This document shows positions 20,611 through 31,834 of a stretch of 64,000 nucleotides of DNA, piece by piece. The notes below the pieces were generated by a model that made no database searches, was not told the origin of the DNA, and worked only from the letters and a program-made list of their open reading frames with translations. Numbering within the stretch: position 1 is the first letter of the stretch; each line of letters opens with the position of its first letter. The position numbers and the translations under genes are program-made. This DNA is from Anthostomella pinea (Eukaryota > Ascomycota > Sordariomycetes > Xylariales > Xylariaceae). The stretch spans positions 3,968,001 to 4,032,000 of the forward strand of contig CAUWAG010000003.1 in the NCBI GenBank assembly GCA_963556695.1, in the 5' to 3' direction.

Positions 20611-22651
20611 TCACAGGGACACTGTTGGCGTCCATTCTGACTCGAAGAGCTGCATAGTGAAGTAGAAACCTGACTCATACTTCTTGTTCTGCCTGATACC
20701 CCTGAGCGTCTCTGAGCGAAGCATCAGTATCGGAACAAGTAAAGCGGTCAGTGGTCAATACCTTGGTTTTCCATCCATAATGGGAGGTTCTTCACGTACT
20801 CCAGCTCGACAGAGTCCAGATTCGCCCGGTCTACGTCGAGCTGGTCGGACCAGTCAATGGTGTATGGAACGTGCTCTTTGCATCCATGGTGAAAGTAGGT
20901 CAACAGGGTCTTTGCTCCAGCATGAAATTGAGCGAGCATGGGATAATTCGAGAATGGCGTCTATGACAAGGTGAGTAGGTCTTCCGGAGAGGTTTTGGGG
21001 AACTTACATCAAGCGAATAGCGTCTCGCAAATTCCCAATCATGCACGGTCGCCTCGTCGTAACTGTTTAGCAGAACAAAACAGCAGAGGAAGACAGTGAA
21101 CCAACTCTTCAAATCCGGGTTATCGACAAGCTTCTGGAGGTCTGCTTGTATAAACAGCTTGAGGGGCTCCAGAATGAACTTGATGACAAGTGTATCAAAC
21201 TGGGTAGCCATGATAGGGGAAATTGGAACCCTGCCGCCGTAGGGGCTCTCTGGCGACCAAAGGAGATGGAAGCTTTCCACAGAGTGACCCAGTTGCTCCA
21301 AGCCAGTGGCATACCATTGCTTCTCAATTAATCGACTCGCCGTCCAGAACTGCATGACATTGCGTAGAAGTAGTCTCTCGTTCAGTGATCGCTAAAAGCG
21401 TCAGCGTTGATCGGTCGCATCCACTGGCACACGCTACCCACCTTTGGATTGTCCATAGCGTGCATCACTATGAGAAAAGTCCGATGAATCAGCAAAGGAC
21501 GACGACTGGTGGACTCTGCCAAGTGCCGGGCCTCATTTGCTTCGATATGGCGTTTGAGCTCGCCCAGTACGGCCTGCATGTTGCCGAGGGCGTACGGCGG
21601 ACAACGCAGTGTGCGTTTGCCTTCCGACGTTGACCATGTGTAGCTGAGGACGTCGGTGGCGTCCGGCAAGAGCATTCTCGCGGATACCTGAATCTTCGAA
21701 GTCCCAACACGTTGGGTTAACCACACGGGGTAGCTTTCTGACGTTTGCCACGTTGAGATGTCATCGAGTCTCGCCTCGAGGAACCTCTTGGTCCAGAGAT
21801 ATGTGTCAGTTGGTCCTGGTATGCTAAGTAAGTAACTAGGAACATGGAAATGTAAAGAGGCACGAGGTCAAAACCTTCTCTGAACAACAGAATGTCAGGT
21901 ATCTTGAAGTAGACGCATAACCTGGTGCGGTCGGGATACAGCGAGTTCCATGCCCGACAAGAGTCGCATATTTTGAAGCTGACGAGCTTCGTACCGCACT
22001 CCTAGATGGTTGCTCAGCTCCTAAACCAAACATGTATCATACGCGGTGGGCTGATACCTGATTGCCACTGGAGACACAAGCCAAGCAACGCTTTCGAGGT
22101 TCGCCTCCGGCACTGGCTACAATCCCAAGCCCCCCTGGACGACCGCCATTGACAGGGACAGACATGCCAATAGACGAGGGCCCAGTTGAGACACCACCAG
22201 CACTGCCATCGTACTGGGTATCACTTCCCGTGAGGCCAGCGACTATAGGAGTCCGCCCAGACGGCGCGGCGCTGCTCGATGGTGGGGTGGCGTGTAGGCC
22301 ATCCGGCAATCGATATCTCTTCGGTGCTCTTTGGACAGCCAGCTCATCGTTGAGGTTGTCTTTCTCGGGAACACGGTTCGATGGTGGTGTGGCGTGTAGA
22401 CCAGCCGGCGATCGATATCTCTTCGGTGCCCTCTGGACAGCCAGCCCTTCCTCAGGAGTGTCTTTCGCGTGGACACGGTTCGATGCCTCGTCGGAAGGGG
22501 AATGGGAGATGTCCTCTAGTGGAGGAAGGCTACAGATGATCGCATAGCCGTAGTCGCCGCCCTCGAGCTCGGGCAGATCATCGAGGAAGTCGAGATAGCT
22601 GTCATCGCGCCAGTCGTAGCCACTGCCGCCATTGGAACTCGGATTGTCCAT
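20611..22651 (-). CDS. cysteine-cluster protein, Zn2Cys6-like variant, unknown function (paralogue 1)
   Basis: Six exons assembled by phase: 22651-22058, 22001-21875, 21815-21442, 21391-21008, 20960-20762, 20711-20611, giving 592 aa. The acidic N-terminus is followed by two 34-residue repeats (residues 57-90 and 91-124), each with QRAPKRYR, a basic motif that could serve nuclear import. Then comes a cysteine cluster spanning the first intron: CLAC, C200, CDSC, C227 (pattern CX2C-X7-C-X9-CX2C-X13-C), close to but not the canonical fungal Zn2Cys6 spacing. The long helical C-terminal body has no motif I can name; it includes ARYLAES-type and AGAKTLLTYFHHGCKEHVP segments and ends FYFTMQLFESEW. 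The same body, with matching introns, is found in the gene at 42041-43702. A DNA-binding regulator is a plausible inference. An alternative in-frame ATG lies at 22783. Confidence 0.75.
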
Positions 22652-23702
22652 GATGGCACGCAGAGGATACGAGCCAGTGAGTTGGTGGAAGCCGATGGGG
22701 TTCTTCCTCAAGACACGAGGCCTAGAGGACACGAGTTGCAGTAGGAAAGTGAGGACAGGACTCAAATTTCTTGTTCCTAGCATGATTACGGGGCCATCAA
22801 GATGAACGTGTTCCCAGTGAGTGATTTGTTTTTGTTTTTTTAAGCATTTCGATCAGTGACCAGCCACATCCAATGAGTTGGACCACTAGGCTGCCCCTGA
22901 GCGCGGATACCGCCTTTCTTGTTGTTCACTGTTCCTGATAGGCTTACTGGCTGAGGCTCAGTTTGCAACATCAGACGACGGGGAGTGGGACGGGCGGTGT
23001 GCGCTGCCGCCTCGAGACCACTCACTGCTACTATGTCCGGACCAGCTACGCAGGTGGGATGCCTTCTCCATGTGTACCAGGCCGAGGTATCGGAGGCTAG
23101 TATTATTTCCAGGGCGACGTTGCTAACATTCAACACGCGCTGAACCGCCGTTTTGTGCGCGTCGGATGGGCTTAGAGTTTGAAAACTCCCTCGGCGTAGC
23201 GTCGATAAGTCTTACGGCGGCTTTAGAGTTTGTGACTGTTTGGCGAGGCTCTGCTTTTTGTTGTCTTTTGGGGTTTCTGGGTTTGGCTCCTCCCTTCCGG
23301 TCGAAGAGCTAAAAATAAATAAAAATAAAATCGTGGCGCGACCTTGATGGTCTCTTCAACTATTAGCCATTTCGTACCCCTTCCACGCCGTCGGCAGCGA
23401 CTGTTACAAACTACGGATGCATTCAAGGTTGTTCTGTGCGTCTATTTGCGTCCCAAAATACTTTGTGTCAAATGAAGCGATGAGTAAAGCTTTTTGATGT
23501 GTTTTTGTGAGGGCTTTGACGGCATATGTAAGCATGTAACGGAAAAGGATTTATTATTATTATTTATTTAACACGCGCTGTGGTATTGAGACTATTCCAG
23601 AAGGTTGACCTGGATAGAAAATGAACCAGATCCATAGCCTGACGCCGCTTTGCGTGGTGGACATTCTGTCAGTTGACAGGAGTTCTCCTCCAAGTGACAG
23701 GA
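22652..23702. other. intergenic
   Basis: About 1 kb upstream of paralogue 1 and downstream of the MFS gene. Minus-strand frames near 22840-23426 show no conserved features. AT-rich TTATTATTATT near 23550. Confidence 0.5.
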
Positions 23703-25520
23703 TCACAAGCTCGCTTTCCCTCTCGATTCGAATGGCAGGGTCAGCACTATAATTCCAGCCGCAATAAACAGAGCGCCGCTCGTGTAGACTGGCGCCGAGG
23801 TTTCGAGGTTTGCATATATCGCAATGATAGGCGCGATAATACCGAAAATGCGGTTAGACGTCGCCGTCAACGCATTGCCGGTGCCTCGGTCCTTGGTGGG
23901 GAAGAGCTCAGGGGTGTATGCGTATAAAACTGCGTACATGATGTTGCTGGTGAAATTGTATGCGCAGTTCCACCCGAGTAGACTTGCCGAATCAGTCGCC
24001 GTGGTCGACCCGTAGAGGAAGACACCCGTCAAGGCGGTGCTCAGGCTCAGGGCGCCCTTGCGTCCGAACTTGGGAACTTCGACGAGGACTCCGCCGATGA
24101 GTGCACCAGGGACACCGAGCACGGCGATGATCAACGAGTTGCGATACGTGAGATACGTCGACCCGTCACCGAAGTCGGCACCGCGCGTGCTCTGAATGTA
24201 GGGCAGATACGCATTATAGAGGGGGTATCTGACACAGTGAGTCAGTACATAGGGGCTGAGCAATCATGTCCCAAGCGCGGGCTACTGGCAAACTCACCCG
24301 AGACCGATGAAGGCCCAGACAAACATCAGTGCCGCTGTAGAGTAGCCCATCTTCTTTGTCGCAAACAGGGATCGGGTATGGTTCATGTTGATTGCCTCAA
24401 GCTTCCGTTTAACAGCACGACTAGCGCTCGCGCGCTGTTCGTATCCTTCCGGCTCACACGCGCGCAGATCATCGATGGTCAAGGAAGAAGTCTTCTTGTT
24501 CCGCCGCGCGACCTCGTGGACGATGCGAACCGCCTCCTCGTCCAGTCCCTTGCCCATGAGGTACTTGGGTGATTCGAATATGGTGAAGCAGAGAAACCGC
24601 ACGGCGAACATGATGAGCGTCAAACCGCCCATGGTAATCATGAAGTAGCGCCATCCCATGTTCTTGGATCTTGTGCAAACATCGTCGGTCTGCTGACAGG
24701 TCATACCACCGAGTAGTGGCCACGCAACCAGAGTCGCGATGACTTGAGCTACTGCCCAGTCGATGGAAAGAACGGTCAGGAGGTACTGGTGCGTTCCAGG
24801 GAGAAATTCAAGAAAGATGGCTGAATCAACTGGGAGGTTGCCACCCACGCCGAAGGACCAGAAGGCTGCGAATACACCTATCGCAGCGAAGTTGGGCGCC
24901 GATGCCGCTATCAGGCCCCAGACCGCAGTCACGCCCAGAGTCATGTTGAAAGCCCACCGCCGCCCGAATATATCACAGCCGAACCCCCAGAACATTGCGC
25001 CAGCAAGCAGGCCCAGATTCTGAGCAAGAGATAGTAACGGCGCCTGCGGTGGCGAGAATTCGAGCTTGACCGGCGCGAAGATCAGCGAGGTGACGATGGG
25101 CCAGAGGTTGTCTGATGCCCAGCCAAAGCCCACAACGACGAAGAGCTGCCATTGATACCAGCCCATGCCAATATCTTGAATCTGCGGCTTTATGTTAGGA
25201 GACTACTCAAAAGAGCACGGGCTGCATGGGTGAACTTACCGCCCGATTCAAGACTATAAACATCAAGTCAGCAACTTCCCATCGGGTGGTTCTCGAGAGT
25301 TATATCAAAGGGAGCAAGAAGGCCGGCGCATGAGCGTGCGTCCCGGAGACCATCTTGGAGTGGACATGGAGGACTGACCGCGAGCCTTCGCTTCGTAAAC
25401 CGGATAGATGGTGCCTTTCGGGATCGTGCTTACATCGTCGACACCCACAGCAACATTGTCACCTGGAGCACTATGATCCCGGCCATCGGGTTGCCCGGTC
25501 TCCAACGATAGCTTCTCCAT
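23703..25520 (-). CDS. MFS transporter
   Basis: Plasma-membrane proton-coupled carrier of the major facilitator superfamily; substrate unknown. Four exons: 25520-25379, 25253-25240 (only 14 nt), 25181-24298, 24228-23703, total 521 aa. The micro-exon restores VLNRAIQDIGMGWYQW, a segment highly typical of the first helix entry in this fungal subfamily. Further landmarks are GFGWASDNLWP, then FGCDIFGRRWAF in the first cytoplasmic loop, a long central loop with RNKKTSSLTIDDL, and about 12 hydrophobic spans in two bundles. The second half includes YTPELFPTKDRGTGNAL, the PELFPT-x-x-RG signature of sugar- and organic-acid-type carriers. Lies in line with the damaged P450 upstream. Confidence 0.9.
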
Positions 25521-26104
25521 GATCGTGTGCGACGGTGAAGGTTTGCGAAAGACACAGAACGACGGTAGGAGATTCCTGGGTAAGATATCTAGTAGACAAG
25601 TATATAAGTTCACGTTGACGGCGGGCCGCAAAGTCAATTATCTCCCGTCCGGACCTCCGGTACAGTCCACGTTCTGCACTTGATATAGTTTAAGTAGTGA
25701 TGTTTTTGTAGCTCAGCTGCTGTCGAGCAAGAATAGGTGCTCATGGCGTGCTCGGCTATCCCTGCCTTCGAGTGGCTGGGGATCTTTTGGGCCCTTTGAC
25801 ATGCAGCTCCCCCAGCTTCACAGCTTCCCTATGCGATCAGCTTCGGTGACTTTAGCTGGAAAGTCCTGCACTACGACCCGGGCACGCCCTATATTTAGGT
25901 AGGCATACTCACTTTCCCCGCATGCTCGACCGAAAATGAAGGAGCAGGCTGCAGGAGGGCGGAATCGCGGAATGCGGAATGCATGTCTCGAAAGTGACCC
26001 CCGGACAGCTACATGTAAGTATTGAACAAGTGTTGAGAAGGGTCGCTTCATGACCATAAATGATGCTATGGAATCGAAGATAAACTTTACATTGACACCC
26101 GGTA
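25521..26104. other. intergenic, MFS promoter region
   Basis: 584 bp between the P450 relic and the MFS start; no gene supported. Confidence 0.5.
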
Positions 26105-27527
26105 CTACATCACATCTTCAACTGTCTCGGCGCTGATGGATTCCAATCCATCCTCACAGACACTCCCTCTATCGATGGAATTTGTGCCCTCCAATGTCCA
26201 TCCCTCCATGTCCTCTCGACCGGACGGCAGGAGAGATCTGGGGCTTCGCGGCAATGCTACATCGCCATCGCGTATTCTGAGACCGCTCTCGATAGTCCCG
26301 AAGTGCTTTGCGAGCGTAACCACCAGCAGAATGATCGTTCGATGGCCAAACCCTGCCGCTGCCGGACAGACATGTTTGCCAGCACCGAATGGCATGTAGG
26401 CCTGCTTCATATCGTCCGTCAGAACATGGCTGCGGCAGAAACGCGCAGGCTTGAACTCGAGAGCATCAGGGCCCCAGATGCTGGGCTCGCGGTGGCATCG
26501 CTCCACGTCCGCCGCTGCTGGGCTGCAAATGCCGCTGTTCCCTGGCATAGACGGGTATGCGCGGTATACACGCTTCGTGGGTGGATATAGACAAAGTCCC
26601 TCCTGCTTGGTGTCAGAGTATGCTCCCAGCTGTGCCGTCGCGTCACGATGACAAGCCCGAGACGAGGCGACGATGAACAAGAGGCAACTAACCTTGGCGA
26701 AAGCGAGTGCTCTTCGCTCCTCCCGCTCTTGAGGTGTTCCTGCTCGAAGCACTCCGGAACACTCTGCACCATACTCTGGAGTCGTTCAGTGCTCTCAGCG
26801 TCACCCCTTGGTAGGCGGCTGAGACGAATGTCAGAACGACAACCCGCCACATGGTCTCATAGGCGGGCATTATGAGATTCAGTGGGTTCCCCTCGTCGTC
26901 CCAGGGGTAGCATGCCGGAAGCAGAGCCTTCAAAGCGTTGTGGAGGCGTTCCTGATCGACCAACAAGATTGGCTCTGGCTTCCCCTTCGACTGAAGCCAC
27001 AGGCGATTGATTATCTCTGTGGCGATTCGAGCCTGACGAAGATCCATGGTCTTTGGGTTGGCCGAGAAAAGCAGGTTCAGCGTCACGATGAAGCTGAAAA
27101 TGCGAACCAAGGGTGCAAGGGGCAAGAAGGGCCAGTCGAATTTGATGTGACTGACGGTCAAGTCCAAGGCCGATTCCGCAATTCGAGATGCTTCGACCCA
27201 ACCTCCATTCCCCTTGTTGCGTATGACCAGCTTGGCCAGTCCGAGGAATCGACTATGGACTTCCTCATCGGTGGTGGTGAAAGAGTTGATAATGTCGAAA
27301 GCGGTATGCAATCGCAAGTTTGGTGTCGCCCGAAGAATCAGTCGATCCGCGAGGGTCCTGACCCCGAACAGGGTGAAGTCGGCGATACTTCGACTGATCT
27401 GCACGCGCAGCACTGCATCTTTCCTACGCTTCTCTGCGAAGACTTGCCTACACAAGTAAGCAACCACAATAATGACGAAGAGAACACCGACAAAGCCGGA
27501 CATCGTGATTGGGGTAGGAGTTGACAC
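26105..27527 (-). pseudogene. cytochrome P450, apparently inactivated
   Basis: Membrane-anchored P450-type protein. An N-terminal anchor (about residues 9-29) is followed by a long first part ending NPLNLIMPAYETMWRVVV. After a second intron (GTTAGT near 26690 to CAG near 26603) comes EGLCLYPPTKRVYR, PSIWGPDALEFKPARF and the heme loop MPFGAGKHVCPAAAGFGHR with the axial cysteine. Two faults are visible. First, the reading frame before the heme part (start at 27527) and the frame entering the K-helix exon differ by one base, and none of the introns I tried corrects it. Second, the invariant K-helix ExxR reads E-G-L-C; the arginine codon is TGT, one C-to-T step from CGT. Both would abolish function. 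An unrecognised intron could rescue the frame but not the ExxR change. Confidence 0.7.
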
Positions 27528-29213
27528 AATCGAAATAGGTAGAGTTCTTGGACTTCCTTCACGATATAGACTTTGAGGTTTGGGCAGACGCTGGACTTAC
27601 AGGCGATGTTTAATACTTACATGGACTCGCCTCACGGCCAGTAGAGCCTCGAATTTCGGGCAACACGCGAACGAATGATGATCTGACAAGTCTGGATTAT
27701 TCGGCATGTCGACAATGCCGGTTTCCATCCTGCCAGCTTCAAATCCAAACGAAACATATGGCAGTGATTCGACTGGACCAAAAGCTCCATATATCCTACA
27801 GAGCGTAGATTCTTCTGGACGAGTGAGAACCTGACTCCGGATTCGACGCCTTCTTTTGCCTTGAAGGCCCCGGGCAGCTACCGCAAAGAAATCCCGTCTG
27901 CTAGCACGGAGTACAAACGGTCAAGGCACAGGCAGCCAATGATCATCATTCATCACGTTCAATGAAGTTCGGCTTCTTCCATGTCATTCGAATCAAGAAC
28001 ACAGCCAGGCAAGGAGCTGTTTCAGGTCCTTGCCGGTGCAAACGGCGAGCCTTTTGTCGACTCCCGTAAAGCGGCCACGAGAGCCTCATTTGACTCACAG
28101 AGGCCCGCGAGCCAAGCACGATGGGCTCATAACTGCAATAACCCGGTACTCCGCCAGCGTACCATGAAAATGTCAGTCATCACAACTCAGACAGTACACA
28201 ATGGTAAGCACGATTACCTGACATCGAGTCGACATTAGCCTCCCTCTCAAGTGAATTCTCGGCAGGATGCATGATTTTCCAGGGATTCCGTCAAGACAAT
28301 TTCCGGAACTGGGCCTTCCTGGACATCATCCGTGGGATGTGTTTCCGTTAACCTGAGCCCTCTTCGCTGGCATGTGGGTAGGTACCACGGCATTCTACGC
28401 AGGACGTCTGCTATTCGGCGGTCAGCCCTGCAACTTGCCGCTCTCTAGCCCTCTTCGTTCGTTTGCCGTACCATTTAACCAAGTCGTTGATGATAGGGGA
28501 GCTCGAGGAAACGCGCAAGCGCGATCGGGCTGATCACTTCCACCCAGATTCTTGACATGACTCACCCAACCTGAATGAAAGGAACGGGAGACTGGGCGAA
28601 TTGGGCCGGCTGAGTGCGGTGCGATCTTGGGTCTGGCTGTGGTTCTCACGTTTGGCATAACGCGAAGAGTCACCATTTGGTGCCATTGCAAGAGAGCGTA
28701 TCCATAGCGGTGAGGGCTTGGCAGAGACTGGTGCCACGAAGCCGTTCGGTATATCGGTAATGATAAGAGTATTTTACAAGAAGGAAGATCCAGCCGAAGA
28801 TGGGGTGGCTCATATCTCTTGCATACTCTCGCGTACTCGTATTTGAAGTTTGTTCCATAAGGTATACCCCTGACATCTATGCTCATTTCGTCAGTACTTC
28901 ATACGGGCGAAGGAGCACCTCGATCAATACTAGAGCAAAGTAGAGGGGTCAAAAATAGGTATCACGTTGACTATGAAGCCGGTCGTCTCAGCCAGTTCTT
29001 CATGATTCGGGTGCACGCTGCCAAAACACACCGGTGGGCCAATATGGTCGGAATATTCTGTGTCAGACATTTTGCATTTTGCCATTCGCCTAAACGCCAT
29101 TCCCACTGCCCTCTGCAGATCAAAATCAAGCATCTGCCCTCCTTGCCTGCCCCAATGTGGGTATCAAAATGGCAGTTCGCCGAGGCCTCTCATCTTCAAC
29201 CCCATAGAACCCC
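27528..29213. other. intergenic, no supported gene
   Basis: 1.7 kb. The longest minus-strand frame (28422-28886, 154 codons) has no recognisable motif and uneven composition, so it was not called. Contains the presumed P450 promoter and the SmG 3' UTR. Confidence 0.5.
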
Positions 29214-29635
29214 TCATTTGTCGCGGTCACCACCACCGATTCTCTCGAGCGCTTCCAGCATGACGACGGAGTTGCCTCGAATGACCTGGGAGTCCCGTCA
29301 GTACGTATTGCGGGGCCGAAGGGGAGTGTGTAGGAACGTACGACCATGCCTAACCGGACCTTCTCGCCTCCGTCCTTTTCTTCCACGGCGTCGTCGAGAA
29401 CGATGTTAAGGAAGACCTGTATTGCAAGTCAGCGCGTGCGATCTGAATATGGCATGCTTAGGAGCGATCCTACATCGTAACCGCGCAGTATTCCTAGGAC
29501 TTTGCGACTGCCATTGAGTTGGACGAACAGTCTCTTGTCGAGGTACTGGACGAGTTTTGATAAGTTGCGGGCCACTACTGGAACGAGTAGATGGGCGAGA
29601 CGTACCTTCTTGAGCTCTGGTTGCGCGGGAGCCAT
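29214..29635 (-). CDS. SMX2: small nuclear ribonucleoprotein G (SmG)
   Basis: Core Sm protein of the seven-membered ring on U1, U2, U4 and U5 snRNAs. Four short exons, 29635-29606, 29545-29474, 29416-29342 and 29285-29214, all joined in phase 0, giving 82 aa. Exon 1 encodes only MAPAQPELKK. The Sm1 motif runs through KRLFVQLNGSRKVLGILRGYD, the linker is VFLNIVLDDAVEE, and Sm2 is MVVIRGNSVVMLEALERI with the RGN loop that contacts RNA. Length and motif spacing fit SmG rather than other Sm or Lsm proteins. It shares a 254 bp upstream region with Ntr2, another spliceosome factor, on the opposite strand. Confidence 0.95.
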
Positions 29636-29889
29636 CTCGACGGTATCTGGATTGGGACTTGTTACCGCAGTTGTTTTGCGACAGAAGCTGGAGTGAGGTA
29701 GCGCAGGGCAAGGCGTGTAGAGCGGAAAACAGTTGAAGCTGGGACCATTCTGGGGAGGCTCCGGCTCGCAGCGATAAGATAGGAGGGGCTTATCGATAAA
29801 GACCATGGTATCCAAACTGGGTAAACTGAACCGTACAGCTTCAACGAAATCATCTGTCGACAACCTATTCTGCGAAATCTACCTACACG
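29636..29889. promoter_or_regulatory. shared divergent promoter of SmG and Ntr2
   Basis: 254 bp between two divergent start codons, leaving little room for separate promoters. No TATA box was seen, as is common for fungal housekeeping genes. Confidence 0.6.
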
Positions 29890-31485
29890 ATGAGTGCATT
29901 TGGAGGCAAGCGCAAGGCGCGAAAGATCACAGTACAGGATGATGAAGACGAAAGCCCTCCCGTCGCGTCATTAAACCCACCGGCCGAGCCCCAAGAACCA
30001 GCATTGCAAGCATCGTTCAAGACGAGCCGAAAACCGTTCAAGCAGTCCTCTCTCCGGAAGAGCATAAACGTTAGCGATGAGGCGCCCGCCGCCGAGGACC
30101 CAAGCACAGCAACGCACCCAAAAGATGAACCAGAAGACACCGAAGATGGCGGCGCACCGCTACGGATCCGTCCATCAATAGGGAGAACGGTGTCTACCAA
30201 ATCTAAGAAGCGACAGTCGGCCTCGCGCCTCTCCTTCGGGCCCAGCGAGACCACGGGCGACGACGATGCGATGGTACTAGGGGAGGAGGTATTCACGCCG
30301 AAGAAAGCCACTCTAGGGGCCTCGGCGACGGAGAACAGCGCCTACAAGAAGGGCATCTCGAAGAACCTGCCCCTCAACCGACTGCCCATGCGCTCCATAG
30401 ACTCGGACGACAACCGCCCGCGGTATAGCAAGGAATACCTCTCCGAACTACAGTCATCCACCCCGAACACCCCACAGAACATATCAAGACTCCAGCCCGC
30501 GTCCGACGACGAGATGTCCCTCGACCCGTCGGAGCTAGAGGGCGCCATGGTCGTCGACACCATGACCGCGGCGCCATCGAACACAGCAGTGCTGACCGAA
30601 GCCCAGGTCCGAGAGAAGAAGGAGCGGCGCGCGCGCCTAGCCAAGCACGGCGGGCGGGACACAGACGACTTCATCTCGCTGTCGGACGACGAGCGCGACG
30701 CGGGGGACTCATACCTCAGCGTGCTCTCGCGCAAGACCCACCACACTGCCGTCATCAGCAACGGCAGCAAGCCGAAGAAGTCCTCCGACACGCGCCTGAT
30801 AGCCGAAGACGAGGATCTAGGCGAGGGCTACGACGACTTTGTCGAGGACGGCGGACTATCCCTAGGCAAGAAGGCTGAGCGCGAGGCCCGTCGCCGCCAG
30901 CGCGCCGAGATGGCGTCGCTGATCACGACGGCCGAGGGAGGCGCCTCGGATCACGAGTCCGACGACTCGGAGGCGGAGCGCCTGGCCGCGTACGAGGCCG
31001 CGCAGACGCGCGCGGGCATGGACGGGCTGGCCGAGGAGCGCGAGCAGCAGCGGCGGCGGCTCGGCGGCGGCGCCGAGGGCGTGGTGCAGGTGCCGCCCCG
31101 GATCACGTCGCTGCCGGACCTGAGCGTGCTGGTACAGGAGTTCAAGGCGCAGATGCGGCGGAAGGAGGAGGAGTTGGGCCGCATGCGGGCGCGCATCGAG
31201 GAACTGAGAGTGGAACGGGAGGGCGTGCTGCAGAGGGAGCCCGAGGTGCAGAGGCTGCTGAATGAGGCGGGCGAGCGGTATAAGGCCCTGATGATGCCGG
31301 GCACCAGCACACCTGGGGTTCCTGGTGATGGGGATGTTGGTGGAGGGAATGCCGAAGACAATGTAGCCTCGGCGAAGTCGCTGTTGGACCAGGTTAGGGG
31401 AAGCGGTGGTGATACACCGCGGGGCGAAAGGGGTTTGGAGAGCCTAGGGACGACGCCGGTGAGGCCGCCGCAGATGGAAGTATGA
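29890..31485 (+). CDS. NTR2: Ntr2-domain (nineteen-complex-related) protein
   Basis: Single exon, 531 aa, highly charged. Ntr2 with Ntr1 recruits the helicase Prp43 to take apart post-splicing spliceosomes and lariats. Sequence supports the family: an N-terminal MSAFGGKRKARKITV basic start, a conserved RYSKEYLSELQSSTPNTPQ block about residues 179-197, DFISLSDDE, then an acidic EDLGEGYDDFVEDGG block, and a coiled-coil C-terminal half (about 330-460) rich in R, E and K. The C-terminal tail is glycine-rich and low-complexity. Its homologues include GCFC-type factors, so a GC-rich-binding-factor label may also be used; the fungal Ntr2 assignment is preferred. The divergent partner SmG fits a splicing role. 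Confidence 0.85.
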   Translation: MSAFGGKRKARKITVQDDEDESPPVASLNPPAEPQEPALQASFKTSRKPFKQSSLRKSINVSDEAPAAEDPSTATHPKDEPEDTEDGGAPLRIRPSIGRTVSTKSKKRQSASRLSFGPSETTGDDDAMVLGEEVFTPKKATLGASATENSAYKKGISKNLPLNRLPMRSIDSDDNRPRYSKEYLSELQSSTPNTPQNISRLQPASDDEMSLDPSELEGAMVVDTMTAAPSNTAVLTEAQVREKKERRARLAKHGGRDTDDFISLSDDERDAGDSYLSVLSRKTHHTAVISNGSKPKKSSDTRLIAEDEDLGEGYDDFVEDGGLSLGKKAEREARRRQRAEMASLITTAEGGASDHESDDSEAERLAAYEAAQTRAGMDGLAEEREQQRRRLGGGAEGVVQVPPRITSLPDLSVLVQEFKAQMRRKEEELGRMRARIEELRVEREGVLQREPEVQRLLNEAGERYKALMMPGTSTPGVPGDGDVGGGNAEDNVASAKSLLDQVRGSGGDTPRGERGLESLGTTPVRPPQMEV

Positions 31486-31834
31486 TACCCCCTATTACGA
31501 GTATAATGGAAATTAGCTGTGACACAGTCGCATTTTATGAACTGCAAAGACTGTTGTTGCTTTATTCGACCTTCTACAAAACATAATAAGATTCCCATGA
31601 TTCTCCCAGGTGGGAGAAAGGGAGAAGGTGATGCTAACGAGCACCCGAAACCTCTCCAGTATCGATACATGTATGATACACCCAGCATTACCAGCCCAAT
31701 GTGGGTAGGTTACCGATTCACATAGGTCCTGAGAAGACTTCCCTGCATCTTGCTCCCTTTCCCATACAGTACTTAAGCCCATTCAGTACTTATGCGCATC
31801 CAACATCCACCCTTCCTGTCTGTGATGGACTAAA
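31486..31834. other. convergent intergenic gap
   Basis: 349 bp between the Ntr2 stop and the Vps3844 stop; presumably overlapping 3' UTRs. No gene seen. Confidence 0.6.

Noticed and set aside
28422..28886. Minus-strand frame of 154 codons
   Set aside because: No motif, no domain-like pattern and no splice partner; probably chance.
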